Shown piece by piece: positions 1 through 7,652 of a DNA stretch of 64,000 nt (position 1 is its first letter; every line of letters begins with the position of its first letter). Origin of the DNA: Miltoncostaea sp036826475 (GTDB taxonomy: Bacteria; Actinomycetota; Thermoleophilia; Miltoncostaeales; Miltoncostaeaceae); assembly GCA_036826475.1 (NCBI GenBank), contig DAISWG010000003.1:31436-95435 (forward strand). Direction: 5' to 3'. Position numbers and translations under genes: made by a program. The notes beneath the pieces are model-generated. The model made no database searches, had not been told where the DNA came from, and saw only the letters and a list, made by a program, of their open reading frames with translations.

Positions 1-440
1 ACCCGACGAAGCCGCGCGCCATGCTGGTGCGGGCGCCCGGCGAGGCGACCGCCGCGCCGCGGCCGGCCGCGCCGCCGGCGGTCGCCGCGCTCCCGCTCGT
101 CGGCTCGGTCGCGGCCGGCGCGCCCACGCTCGCCGAGCAGGACGTCGAGGATTGGGTCACGTCCCCGTTCGAGGGCGACTTCGTCCTCCGGGTGAAGGGC
201 GACTCGATGATCGAGGCCGGCATCCTCGAGGGCGACCTGGTGGTGGTGAGGCAGACCCCCACCGCCCGGGACGGCGAGATCGTGGTGGCCCAGATCGGCG
301 AGGAGGCCACCGTCAAGCGTCTCCGCCACGTGGACGGCAGGGTGCACCTGATGCCCGAGAACGCGGCCTACGAGCCGATCGTCCCGGACGAGGAGGTCAC
401 CCTCGCCGGCGTGGTCGTGGGGGTCCTCCGCAAGATCTGA
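1..440 (+). CDS. lexA: LexA repressor, C-terminal part (5' truncated by window edge)
   Basis: This is the SOS-response repressor, whose C-terminal domain dimerises and cleaves itself when RecA is activated. The open frame enters from the window edge at base 3, so the N-terminal winged-helix domain is missing; about 145 residues are visible. The first residues (PTKPRA) match the conserved linker start of LexA. The self-cleavage Ala-Gly bond lies in VAAGAP, the catalytic serine in GDSM and the catalytic lysine in ATVKR, so the autoprotease should be functional. The 3' end overlaps the end of the convergent binding-protein gene by 73 bases. Confidence 0.96.
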   Translation, partial: PTKPRAMLVRAPGEATAAPRPAAPPAVAALPLVGSVAAGAPTLAEQDVEDWVTSPFEGDFVLRVKGDSMIEAGILEGDLVVVRQTPTARDGEIVVAQIGEEATVKRLRHVDGRVHLMPENAAYEPIVPDEEVTLAGVVVGVLRKI

Positions 441-1315
441 GCACGGTCGGGGTGCGGCGGCCCCGCCCGCCCCGGGTGCAGGATCCCGGCGAGCGCCTCG
501 ACGCCGTCGACCAGTCGCGGCCCGGGCCGCGCCCACGACGCGTTGGCGTCGACCGCCCACACCTCTGCGTCCCGGGGCAGCACCCCGCGGCCCAGCAGGT
601 CGCGGCCGGCCGCCGCGGCGTCGGCGAGGCCGAACCCGCACGGCGCGCACACCACCACGTCCGGGCGGGCGGCCGCGACCGCCTGCCAGGTGACCCGCTC
701 GGATTCCCGGGACGCCGAGCCCAGGACGCCCGCGCCGCCCGCCGCCGCCACCATGTCCGGCACCCAGTGGCCGGGGGCGTAGGGCGGGTCGGTCCATTCC
801 AGCACCAGCGTCCGCGGCCGCCGCGCCCCCGCCACCCGGTCGCGCACCGCCGCCAGCCGGTCCTCCAGATCGCCGACCAGCCGGCGGGCCGCCGGGCCGG
901 CGCCGACGGCGTCGCCGAGCACCCCGATCGATGCGAGCACCTCCCGCAGATCGCCGGGCGCGACCGTCAGCACCCGGCCGTCGCAGCCCAGATGCTCGAG
1001 GGCGGCCTCCACGTCGGCGGCGTCGAGCGCGCACACGGCGCAGAGGTCCTGGGTCACCACCAGGTCGGCGCCGAGGTCGGCGAGGGCCCCGGCGTCCAGG
1101 TGGTACAGGTCCTCCCCCGCGCGCATCCGCGCGGCGACGGCGGCGTCGATCTCGGGCGGGGTCAGCCCCTCGGGGAGGGCGGAGGTCGAGACGATCCGGC
1201 GGGTTCGCGCCTCCGGAGGGTGGTCGCACTCGAACGTGACGCCCACCACGTCGTCGCCCGCGCCGACGGCGAACAGGATCTCGGTGGCCGACGGGAGCAG
1301 CGAGACGATGCGCAC
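368..1315 (-). CDS. BtuF-like cobalamin/metal-chelate substrate-binding protein
   Basis: A 315-residue protein of the helical-backbone metal-receptor family, which binds cobalamin or Fe-siderophores for ABC uptake. It starts VRIVSLLPSATEIL, the typical first strand of this family, then has LGADLVVTQDLC and a PDVVV strand in the second lobe. No signal peptide or lipobox is visible, as in many actinobacterial 'cobalamin-binding proteins' whose location is unclear. I chose the GTG at 1315. An ATG further upstream would extend the protein into the antisense of RNase P RNA and gives an unlikely N-terminus. No permease or ATPase gene lies nearby. The 3' tail overlaps lexA antisense, so the last 25 or so residues are weakly constrained. 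Confidence 0.85.
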   Translation of the reverse strand: MRIVSLLPSATEILFAVGAGDDVVGVTFECDHPPEARTRRIVSTSALPEGLTPPEIDAAVAARMRAGEDLYHLDAGALADLGADLVVTQDLCAVCALDAADVEAALEHLGCDGRVLTVAPGDLREVLASIGVLGDAVGAGPAARRLVGDLEDRLAAVRDRVAGARRPRTLVLEWTDPPYAPGHWVPDMVAAAGGAGVLGSASRESERVTWQAVAAARPDVVVCAPCGFGLADAAAAGRDLLGRGVLPRDAEVWAVDANASWARPGPRLVDGVEALAGILHPGRAGPPHPDRAQILRRTPTTTPARVTSSSGTIGS

Positions 1316-1320
1316 GGCGC

Positions 1321-1326
1321 TACCCT
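1321..1326 (+). promoter_or_regulatory. -10 box of the rnpB promoter
   Basis: TACCCT lies 6 bases before the predicted 5' end of RNase P RNA. It sits just outside the divergent binding-protein start at 1315, so the upstream half of this promoter must lie inside that gene's first codons. No convincing -35 is visible. Confidence 0.5.
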
Positions 1327-1331
1327 GACAC

Positions 1332-1669
1332 GGCAGGCCAGGCAGTCGCGGGCCGCTCCGGCGGCCCGAGGAAAGTCCGGACACCGCAGAGCAGGGTGCT
1401 GGTTAACGGCCAGCGGGGGAAACCCCAGGGAAAGTGCCACAGAAACGACACAGCCCCCGGCGTCCGCGTCGGTGGCAACGGTGAAAAGGTGCGGTAAGAG
1501 CGCACCAGCGGTCTGGTGACAGGCCGGCTGGGTAAACCCCACCCGGTGCAAGGCCGAATCGGGGCGTCACGGGTTGCTCGCCCAGTCCCAGGTAGGCCGC
1601 ACGAGGCGCCCCGTGAGGGGCGTCCCAGATGGATGGCTGCCCACGACAGAATCCGGCTTACGGCCTGCT
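1332..1669 (+). ncRNA. rnpB: RNase P RNA, bacterial class A
   Basis: This is the catalytic RNA that trims tRNA 5' leaders. Conserved blocks appear in order: GAGGAAAGTCCGGACACC near 1369, AGGGAAAGTGCCACAGAAA near 1430, AAGGTGCGGTAAGAGCGCACC near 1486, GGTAAACCCCACCCGGTGCA near 1531, and CCAGATGGATGGCTGCCC followed by ACGACAGAATCCGGCTTA near 1625-1660. The ends were set by an 8-bp P1 helix, GGCAGGCC at 1332-1339 pairing with GGCCTGCT at 1662-1669. It is transcribed divergently from the binding-protein gene only about 15 bases away. Confidence 0.95.
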
Positions 1670-1673
1670 GTCC

Positions 1674-1699
1674 CTGACGCCCACCTCGGTGGGCGTCAG
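1674..1699. terminator. Hairpin terminator between rnpB and the HTH gene
   Basis: A perfect 12-bp inverted repeat (CTGACGCCCACC / GGTGGGCGTCAG, two-base spacer) follows the RNase P RNA and precedes the stop of the convergent HTH gene. It could terminate both. There is no strong U tract, which is usual in this GC range. Confidence 0.65.
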
Positions 1700-1704
1700 G
1701 CATT

Positions 1705-2436
1705 TCAGGGGCGGCGCGACTCCGGCCGCCCGGGCCTGCCGCCCGCGCGGACGCCCAGCGCCTGCTGGAACCCGCGCGCCACCGCGGCCTGCGCGTGGTC
1801 GATCACCGCGAGCAGCACCGTGACGCCCTGGGGCTCGATCGGCACGCCGGCGCGCTCGGCCGCCTCCGCCTCGGCGCTCATCGCCAGGGCCACCCGGGTG
1901 TGCTCGACGAGCACCCGGACGCCGGCGTCGCCCTCCAGGCCGCCGCGCAGGCCCGCAAGCTCCGCCTGCCCGGACGCCAGGCCCGGCCGACCCGTCTCGA
2001 GCCCGTTGGTGACCACTCGGATGAACCGGACCGCGATGCGGGTCAGTTGCGGCCGGCTCGGCGGCGGGAACGGGGTGGCGACCCCCTCGCCGTAGCCGGC
2101 GACGACCCGCTCGAGGATCGCCTGGGTGCGGGCGTTCAGCTCGCGGGCGAGGAGCGGGCACGCCGGCACCTCCTGCGGCGCGCGGGTGAACCGGCGCGTC
2201 TCGGGGGCCGCCGCGCCGCGCCGCGTGAGCCACGCCCGCAGCTCGTCGAGCTCGAAGCGGCGGTGGCCGCCCTCGGTGCGGTACGCGGGTAGGCGTCCGT
2301 CGTCGGCCCACCCGCGCACGGTCGCGACGCTCACCCCGATCAGCGCCGCCGCCTCGCTGGCGGTCAGGCTCCGCCGCCCCCGCTCGGGGCGCCATGTGCG
2401 CTGCGGCGGCGGCTCGTCATGGGCGTCGTCGGTCAT
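1705..2436 (-). CDS. Excisionase/MerR-type helix-turn-helix protein with unknown C-terminal domain
   Basis: A 243-residue protein. Residues about 19-70 form an excisionase-like winged HTH (LTASEAAALIGVSVATVRGW, then GGHRRFELDELRAWL), the DNA-binding form found in BldC-like and MerR-like regulators. The remaining 150 or so residues are helical, rich in Ala and Arg, and I do not recognise them; they may sense a ligand or mediate oligomerisation. The ATG at 2436 is preceded by a GGGAAG ribosome site. It is divergent from the histidine kinase at 2530 with 93 bp between the starts, so the two may share control. The 3' end lies just after the rnpB terminator. Confidence 0.8.
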   Translation of the reverse strand: MTDDAHDEPPPQRTWRPERGRRSLTASEAAALIGVSVATVRGWADDGRLPAYRTEGGHRRFELDELRAWLTRRGAAAPETRRFTRAPQEVPACPLLARELNARTQAILERVVAGYGEGVATPFPPPSRPQLTRIAVRFIRVVTNGLETGRPGLASGQAELAGLRGGLEGDAGVRVLVEHTRVALAMSAEAEAAERAGVPIEPQGVTVLLAVIDHAQAAVARGFQQALGVRAGGRPGRPESRRP

Positions 2437-2529
2437 CGCGGTCTTCCCACCCCTGGTCTGCTCGGCGCCGCGGTCGGGACGCGGCGACGGAAGGAGTTTC
2501 GCCCGCGGGGGGCGAAGCCCTGCCGCAGC

Positions 2530-4236
2530 ATGCCTCACGACATCCGTCCTCGCAGACCCTGGCGCGCGGCGATCGCGGTGATCGCCGGCGTCGCCGTCGT
2601 GCTCGGACTCGTGTCGCTGCTGGCCCTGGGACTCGACCTGCGGCGCGAGGTCGACCGCGCCGGTCAGCCCCTCGCGGCCGCCGCCGACCGCGCCGCCGCC
2701 CAGGTCGACCCGGGCCGCCCCGCGCAGGCGGGCCGGGTGCTGCGCGACACCGGCTACAGCGCCCGCCTGGTCGGGCCGGCCGGCCGGGTGCGGGTGCAGA
2801 CGGGACCGGCCGGCGACGTGTGGAGCCGCGGCGACGCCGGCACCGCCGGCGCGATCGCCACCGCCGGCATGAGCGGCTGGACGTTGCGCGACGGGGCCGT
2901 GGAGGCCACCCGGGAGCTGCCGTCCGGCGCGAGCATCGTGCTGCGCGAGCGGCTGGCGCCGGGCGCCGGGACCGTCGGCTCGGCCGGCCCCCCGGTGGCG
3001 GCCGCCGTCGCGGTGCTGGCGCTGCTGGCCGGCGTCGCCGCCTGGTTCCTCGGGATGCGCCGCGAGCGGCGCCTGGCGCGCCTGACCGCGGCGGCCCAGG
3101 CGCTCGGCGGCGGCCGTCCCGCCCCGATCCGCGCGGAGGGCCGGGGCGGCTGGCGCAACCTGTCCGGCGCGATGGAGAGCGCCGCGGAGCGCGCGGGCGT
3201 GCTCCAGGCGTCCGCCGAGGCGCGCATGGAGGCGCTCAGCGCCGCGCTGGCGCCGATGGCGTACCCGGTCGCCGCCCGCACGCCGTCCGGCGGCCTCATC
3301 CGCAACGACGCCCTGGTGACCATGATGGACGCCCTGAGCCTGCAGGACGCGAACGCGCTCGACACGGCCGTGTCGATGGGCCTGGCCTCGTCGGGCCCGG
3401 TGTCCCGCCGCGTGACGCTCACCGACGGCCGGCACCTCGAGGTGGAGGGCTGGGCCGTCCCCGGCGGCCGCGTCGTCGCCGTGGGCGAGCGGACCGAGCA
3501 GGCCCGCATGGCCGCCGTCCGGCGCCAGGTGACCGGCGCCGCCGCCCGCCACCTGCAGGCCCCCGTCAGCGAGATCCAGGCGCTCGGCTCGGACCTGATC
3601 GGCCAGGTGCCATCCTCCGCCGTGGGCACGGTGCGGCGCATCCAGGCCGCCGCCGACCGGATGGAGCGGCTGGTGGCGCAACTCCTGCGGGGCACCTCCA
3701 ACGACCCGCGCGCGCATCCCCTGCGGTTGCGCCCCGTCGGCGCGGGCGGCATCGCCTACGGGCTGGGGACGGCGTTCGACCGCCGGTTGCGCGACCGCGG
3801 GCTGCGGCTGGAGACCGACCTGCCGTCCGACCTGCCGCCGATGCGCACCGACGCCGCGCTGGTCCACGAGATCCTGAGCCACCTGATCGCGAACTCCGCG
3901 ACCTACACGCCGCGGGGCGGCACGATCACCCTGTCGGGCCGGGCGCTCCCGGGCGGCACCGTCGAGCTGGCGGTGAGCGACACCGGGCCGGGCATCGCCG
4001 GCGACGAGATCCACGGCATCACCGAGCGGTTCGCCCGCGGCGCGACGGCGGCGGGCCTGCCGGGGGCCGGCCTCGGCCTGGGCGTGGCGACGGCGCTGGC
4101 CGAGCGCCTGGGCGGTCGCCTGACGGTGGAGGCCGGGCCGGGAGGCAAGGCGCGCCTGGAGCTGCCCGCGGCGCTCGCGCCCGCGACGGCGGCCCGCGAG
4201 GAGGAGCTCAGCCCGGAGCCAGCGGCCGCGCCATGA
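2530..4236 (+). CDS. Membrane sensor histidine kinase with atypical H-box
   Basis: A 568-residue sensor kinase. There are membrane segments at about residues 13-35 and 155-176 with an extracytoplasmic region between them, then a HAMP/PAS-like linker, a dimerisation helix near 325-370 and an HATPase domain at about 430-545. The N box (LIANSATY), G1 (DTGPGI, about 483) and G2 (GLGLGVA, about 512) are intact, so ATP binding is likely. The H-box is odd: the only His, H341 in RHLQAPVSEI, is four rather than five residues before the conserved Pro, and Arg340 occupies the usual phospho-acceptor position. No response regulator gene is adjacent. The ATG at 2530 was chosen because the membrane helix follows at once. 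The 3' end overlaps the convergent acetyltransferase by 29 bases. Confidence 0.85.
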   Translation: MPHDIRPRRPWRAAIAVIAGVAVVLGLVSLLALGLDLRREVDRAGQPLAAAADRAAAQVDPGRPAQAGRVLRDTGYSARLVGPAGRVRVQTGPAGDVWSRGDAGTAGAIATAGMSGWTLRDGAVEATRELPSGASIVLRERLAPGAGTVGSAGPPVAAAVAVLALLAGVAAWFLGMRRERRLARLTAAAQALGGGRPAPIRAEGRGGWRNLSGAMESAAERAGVLQASAEARMEALSAALAPMAYPVAARTPSGGLIRNDALVTMMDALSLQDANALDTAVSMGLASSGPVSRRVTLTDGRHLEVEGWAVPGGRVVAVGERTEQARMAAVRRQVTGAAARHLQAPVSEIQALGSDLIGQVPSSAVGTVRRIQAAADRMERLVAQLLRGTSNDPRAHPLRLRPVGAGGIAYGLGTAFDRRLRDRGLRLETDLPSDLPPMRTDAALVHEILSHLIANSATYTPRGGTITLSGRALPGGTVELAVSDTGPGIAGDEIHGITERFARGATAAGLPGAGLGLGVATALAERLGGRLTVEAGPGGKARLELPAALAPATAAREEELSPEPAAAP

Positions 4237-4822
4237 GGCTCGCGGCCGGGGCGCGGAACACCAGCCGCCCCGCCAGCATCCGCCGCCGCCGCGTCTCCTC
4301 GAACCCCGCCGCGGCGTAGAGCGCCAGGGCGGGCGCGTTGTCGGTGGTGACCCAAAGGGTGAGGCGCCGCCGCCCGGCGCGGCGCCCCTCCCGGACGCAG
4401 GCCTCCAGCAGCGCTCGGCCGACGCCGCGCCGCCGGGCCCACCCGGCCACGGCGAGCTCGTCGAGGTAGGCCTCGTCGGGCCGGACCCCCTCGTGGGCGA
4501 GGAGGCTGAGCACCAGCACGGCGCGCAGGGCCGTCCACCACCCGACCTCCCGGGCGAGGGCGGACGTCATCCCCCGCGGCGGCCCCCCGCCGGTCACCAG
4601 GTGCACGGCGCCGGCGATCCTGCCGTCCAGCTCGGCCACCAGGTGACGCGAACCCGGGCCGGCCTCCATGTCGTGGCGCAGCATCGCCGCGATCGCCCGC
4701 GTGGCCGCGCCCCCCAGCGCGGGGCGGTACTTGGCGGCCAGCCCGTCGGCGACGATCGCGGCGACGGCGTCGGCGTCGTCCGGCCGGGCGTCCCGAACGA
4801 TCACGCGTGAGGGTGCGCTCAC
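4208..4822 (-). CDS. GNAT-family N-acetyltransferase
   Basis: A 204-residue acetyl-CoA-dependent acetyltransferase. It begins with the typical strand VIVRDARPDDADAVAAI, has the acetyl-CoA pyrophosphate-binding loop RRRGVGRALLEAC (motif A, about residues 132-144), and ends with NAPALALYAAAGFEETRRR (motif B). The substrate cannot be told from sequence. I use the GTG at 4822 with a weak GGCGG upstream; a second GTG six codons later is possible. It is convergent with the histidine kinase and overlaps its end by 29 bases. Confidence 0.88.
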   Translation of the reverse strand: MSAPSRVIVRDARPDDADAVAAIVADGLAAKYRPALGGAATRAIAAMLRHDMEAGPGSRHLVAELDGRIAGAVHLVTGGGPPRGMTSALAREVGWWTALRAVLVLSLLAHEGVRPDEAYLDELAVAGWARRRGVGRALLEACVREGRRAGRRRLTLWVTTDNAPALALYAAAGFEETRRRRMLAGRLVFRAPAASLMARPLAPG

Positions 4823-4894
4823 CCGCCCGATGGTAGACGGCCCGCGCCCCCCGCCGGCCGGTACCCTGGGGCGGCCGAACATCAGGAGGTCAGG

Positions 4895-5356
4895 ATGGCG
4901 CGACTCGAGGCGGGGCGGAGGGCCCCGGACTTCTCCCTCCAGGCCGACGACGGCTCCACCGTGAGCCTCGGCGACCTGGCCGGGCAGACCGTCGCCCTCT
5001 ACTTCTACCCCAAGGACGACACCAGCGGCTGCACGGCCCAGGCCTGCGAGTTCCGCGACATGCGGGCCGACTACGACGCCGCCGGCATCCGGGTGATCGG
5101 GGTGAGTCCCGACCCGCTGAAGAGCCACGTGAAGTTCCGCGACAAGTACGACCTGCCGTTCACGCTGCTCAGCGACCCGGATCACGAGGCCGCCGAGGCG
5201 TACGGCGTGTGGGTGCAGAAGTCGATGTACGGCAAGACCTACATGGGCGTCGAGCGCAGCACGTTCGTGATCGGGCCCGACGGGACGCTGCAGCAGGCGC
5301 TCTACAAGGTGAAGCCGAAGGGCCACGCCGCGAGCCTGCTCGAGCTGGTCGCGTAG
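4895..5356 (+). CDS. bcp: Thioredoxin-dependent thiol peroxidase (Bcp/PrxQ)
   Basis: A 153-residue atypical 2-Cys peroxiredoxin that reduces H2O2 and organic hydroperoxides with thioredoxin. The peroxidatic Cys46 lies in DDTSGCTAQAC with the resolving Cys51 five residues later, the PrxQ arrangement. APDFSLQADDG at the N-terminus and GVERSTFVIGPDG are family hallmarks, and the length is normal. AGGAGG precedes the ATG by a few bases. The rhodanese and YGSL-fold genes follow closely on the same strand, so this probably opens a small operon with a sulfur or thiol theme. Confidence 0.96.
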   Translation: MARLEAGRRAPDFSLQADDGSTVSLGDLAGQTVALYFYPKDDTSGCTAQACEFRDMRADYDAAGIRVIGVSPDPLKSHVKFRDKYDLPFTLLSDPDHEAAEAYGVWVQKSMYGKTYMGVERSTFVIGPDGTLQQALYKVKPKGHAASLLELVA

Positions 5357-5368
5357 GCCGGGGCGGCG

Positions 5369-5980
5369 GTGGGGCTCGCCGCGAGGCCGGTCTCGCAACG
5401 GCCCCTGGCGATCCTGGCCTACGGCTCCCTGCTCCACAGCCCGGGGGCCCTCGGGCCGCTGATCACCGGCGTGGTGCCGTGCCGCACCCCCTTCCCGGTG
5501 GAGTACGGGCGGGCGTCGCACCGCTGGAACGGGGGCCCGGTGCTGGTGCCGCACCCGGACGGCGCGACGGTCGATGGGGGGCTGCTGCTCCTGGCCGCGC
5601 ACCTGGAGCTGGGGGAGGCCGCCGATCTGCTGGCCGAGCGGGAGGGGCTGCCGAGCTCCCGCGGGATCCTGCAGGTGGACCTGCCCGACCAGGAGCGGCT
5701 GGTGCTTACCTGCGCGCTCCCGCGGAACCTGCCCGCCCCCGACATGACCCCGGCGGCGCTGGCGCGCCGCGCCGTGGCGAGCGTCCACGCGGACGGGCGC
5801 CGCAACGGGGTGCGGTACCTGGCCGGGGCCATCGCGTCGGGGGTCGTCACGCCGCGGACCGCGGCGTACCGCGACGCGGTGCTGGAGGCCGCCGCCGCGG
5901 CGACGCTTGAGGAGGCGGAGCGGCTGCTAGCGTCTCCGCGTTCCGAGGAGCGAGGGGGGTTGGCGGATGGCCTGGGATGA
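5369..5980 (+). CDS. Gamma-glutamylcyclotransferase-fold hypothetical protein
   Basis: A 203-residue protein of uncertain function. The N-terminal LAILAYGSLLHSPG matches the YGSL glycine loop of gamma-glutamylcyclotransferase/AIG2-like folds, which bind gamma-glutamyl or related substrates. The catalytic Glu of that family cannot be placed with confidence. It starts with GTG 12 bases after bcp and ends 14 bases inside the rhodanese gene, so it is part of a tight operon. A role in thiol or glutathione-like metabolism would fit its neighbours but is inference. Confidence 0.7.
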   Translation: MGLAARPVSQRPLAILAYGSLLHSPGALGPLITGVVPCRTPFPVEYGRASHRWNGGPVLVPHPDGATVDGGLLLLAAHLELGEAADLLAEREGLPSSRGILQVDLPDQERLVLTCALPRNLPAPDMTPAALARRAVASVHADGRRNGVRYLAGAIASGVVTPRTAAYRDAVLEAAAAATLEEAERLLASPRSEERGGLADGLG

Positions 5981-6311
5981 CGTCTCGCGGTGGCAGCCGG
6001 TGGACCTGGCGGCCGCGTTCAAGATGGGCGACGCGGTGCAGCCCGTCGATGTCCGCGACCTCGGCTACCGGGAGTCGGACGTCCAGGTGAAGAACGCCAT
6101 CCGGATCGACCCGATGGAGTTCGAGGGCCAGATCGCGGGACTGCCCGACGGCAAGGAGCTGATCTTCTACTGCGACCGTGCGGGCGAGGCGACGAGCCTG
6201 AAGATCGCGATGTGGGCCTTCGACAACGGGCGGTCCCGGGTGGGCGTCCTGGTCGGCGGGTGGTCCGCCTGGCAGGACGCCGGCTACCCGGTGGAGCCGA
6301 AGGCCGGCTGA
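5967..6311 (+). CDS. Rhodanese-like domain protein
   Basis: A 114-residue single-domain rhodanese. PVDVRDLGYRESDVQVKNAI is the N-terminal signature, IFYCDRAGEATSLKIA contains the active-site Cys in its phosphate-binding-type loop, and LVGGWSAWQDAGYPV is the C-terminal signature. Such proteins carry persulfide sulfur or act as Cys-based sensors. The ATG lies inside the end of the upstream gene, implying translational coupling. Confidence 0.93.
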   Translation: MAWDDVSRWQPVDLAAAFKMGDAVQPVDVRDLGYRESDVQVKNAIRIDPMEFEGQIAGLPDGKELIFYCDRAGEATSLKIAMWAFDNGRSRVGVLVGGWSAWQDAGYPVEPKAG

Positions 6312-6320
6312 GCCGCGTTC

Positions 6321-6650
6321 CTACGCGGCGCCCTTCGGCGTGAGGCCGTAGGTGGTCTCGAGCCACTCCGGCAGGACCGCGGCGACCGCGCGGCACATCA
6401 GCTCGCGCTCGGAGATCGCCACGCGGGCCGCGACCTCGAGGGCCAGGCGGGCGTCGTCGTTGCGGATGCCCGGCACCCCCTCGACGGTCTTGTCGGCCTC
6501 GGCGCGGTTGTAGACCATCGCGCGGGCGGCCATCGACCAGTGCTCTCTGGTCCATTCGATCAGTGCGGTCTCCAGGGCGGTGGCCTCGTACTCGAGGAGC
6601 GCCTTCTGGAGCGGGTTGTACTGGGGATCGGGATCGTCGCGCAGGGCCAC
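6321..6650 (-). CDS. Hypothetical protein
   Basis: A 109-residue soluble, mostly helical protein that I do not recognise. It has no signal peptide, no membrane segment and a single Cys (ELMCRAV). The GTG start at 6650 has AGGTGAG a short distance upstream. It is convergent with the rhodanese gene (9 bases between stops) and divergent from the GYD gene. Confidence 0.65.
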   Translation of the reverse strand: MALRDDPDPQYNPLQKALLEYEATALETALIEWTREHWSMAARAMVYNRAEADKTVEGVPGIRNDDARLALEVAARVAISERELMCRAVAAVLPEWLETTYGLTPKGAA

Positions 6651-6731
6651 GTCTGCTCACCTCGGGCTGTGGGGTTCGGCGGGCGAGTCTAGCCCGCCCC
6701 GTCCTCCGCCCGCCGCCGCGCCCGCTCGGCG

Positions 6732-6737
6732 TACACT
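6732..6737 (+). promoter_or_regulatory. -10 box of a leaderless promoter
   Basis: TACACT ends 6 bases before the GTG of the GYD gene, so transcription should begin at or next to the start codon. Confidence 0.5.
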
Positions 6738-6743
6738 CCGCCC

Positions 6744-7040
6744 GTGCGGACGTTCCTCCTCCTGTCGACGCTCAGCCCCCAGGGGCTGCAGACCCTGGCG
6801 ACCACGCCGGAGCGGCTGCTGGAGGTGAACCGCGAGGTGGAGCGCCTGGGCGGGCGGGTGGTCAAGCAATGGGCGCTGCTCGGCGCCTACGACTTCCTGA
6901 GCGTGGTGGAGGCCCCGGACGTGACCGTCATCTCGCAGATCACGATCGAGCTGGGGTCGCGCGGCAGCGCCAGCTTCGAGACGCTGACGGCGCTCACGGT
7001 GGAGGAGTTGATCGAGACCCTGGGGCCGCCGGAGGGCTGA
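6744..7040 (+). CDS. GYD domain protein
   Basis: A 98-residue protein of the GYD family, named for the Gly-Tyr-Asp motif seen here as LGAYDFLSVVEAPD. It begins MRTFLLLSTLSPQGLQTLA and has the usual length. These small ferredoxin-fold-like proteins are common in Actinomycetota and Chloroflexota and have no assigned reaction. The mRNA is probably leaderless, since the -10 box ends 6 bases upstream. It is convergent with the zinc-ribbon genes. Confidence 0.88.
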   Translation: MRTFLLLSTLSPQGLQTLATTPERLLEVNREVERLGGRVVKQWALLGAYDFLSVVEAPDVTVISQITIELGSRGSASFETLTALTVEELIETLGPPEG

Positions 7041-7047
7041 CCCGCGG

Positions 7048-7218
7048 TCAGTGGCCCTTTCGCCACTCCTCGGAGCCGCAGAGCGGGCACGGCGGCAGCA
7101 CCAGTACACCGTCGTTCTCCTGCGGCGACTTGATCAGCAGGTCGCACTCCGCGCAGCGGAACGCGCCCGTGACCTCGTCGCCGACCTCGAAGAGGCCGTC
7201 GTTCCCCACGCGTGCCAC
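7048..7218 (-). CDS. Small zinc-ribbon protein (56 residues)
   Basis: A short gene. It encodes VARVGNDGLFEVGDEVTG, then CAEC and CPLCG separated by about 22 residues, then SEEWRKGH. The two CxxC knuckles form a zinc ribbon; function is unknown. The GTG at 7218 has GAGGGG five bases upstream. It lies eight bases after the stop of the membrane-anchored zinc-ribbon gene, so the two form an operon. Confidence 0.75.
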   Translation of the reverse strand: MARVGNDGLFEVGDEVTGAFRCAECDLLIKSPQENDGVLVLPPCPLCGSEEWRKGH

Positions 7219-7226
7219 GGTGCCCC

Positions 7227-7505
7227 TCAGGTCGCGACAGCCGCGACGATGCTGGCCGCGGCGACGAGCGTGAAGAGGGTGAGCCCCACGACGAGGAGCA
7301 GTCGCTCCGACACGCCGGCGAGGCGGCGGCCGTCACGGTCCTCCAACCCGCGGCGCTTGGTCAGCAGACGGGGCAGGCCGCCCTCGTCGAGCCAGCGCTC
7401 GCAGTAGGGGCAGAAACGGGCCTCGGCGAGAAGGGGGAGGCCGCAGCGGTGGCAGGCGGGCGCCTCTGAGCGGTGATGACCTTGAAGATCGGACTCGGCC
7501 CTCAC
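7227..7505 (-). CDS. Zinc-ribbon protein with C-terminal membrane anchor
   Basis: A 92-residue protein. CHRCGLPLLAEARFCPYC is a classic double-knuckle zinc ribbon at about residues 18-35. A helix of about 20 hydrophobic residues at the C-terminus (LLLVVGLTLFTLVAAASIVA) anchors it in the membrane with the ribbon in the cytoplasm. I chose the GTG at 7505 because GGGGGGA lies 7 bases upstream; the frame stays open further upstream without a ribosome site. It pairs with the 56-residue zinc-ribbon gene downstream. Confidence 0.75.
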   Translation of the reverse strand: MRAESDLQGHHRSEAPACHRCGLPLLAEARFCPYCERWLDEGGLPRLLTKRRGLEDRDGRRLAGVSERLLLVVGLTLFTLVAAASIVAAVAT

Positions 7506-7652
7506 GCCGGCGTCCCCCCTGCGCCTGGTGTCCGCCGGGCGGACCGCCCGGCACCCAGGGAGCATACACCCGGCCCACGGGCGATCAACCGCCCGGCCGC
7601 CTCGCCGCGACGTGTGTTTCGCGCCGCCCGCGGGGGCGGGGGCCGGTCCCGC

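Noticed and set aside
1316..1384. N-terminal extension of the binding protein starting with MSGLSS
   Set aside because: It would translate the antisense of RNase P RNA and lies upstream of the family's normal first strand.
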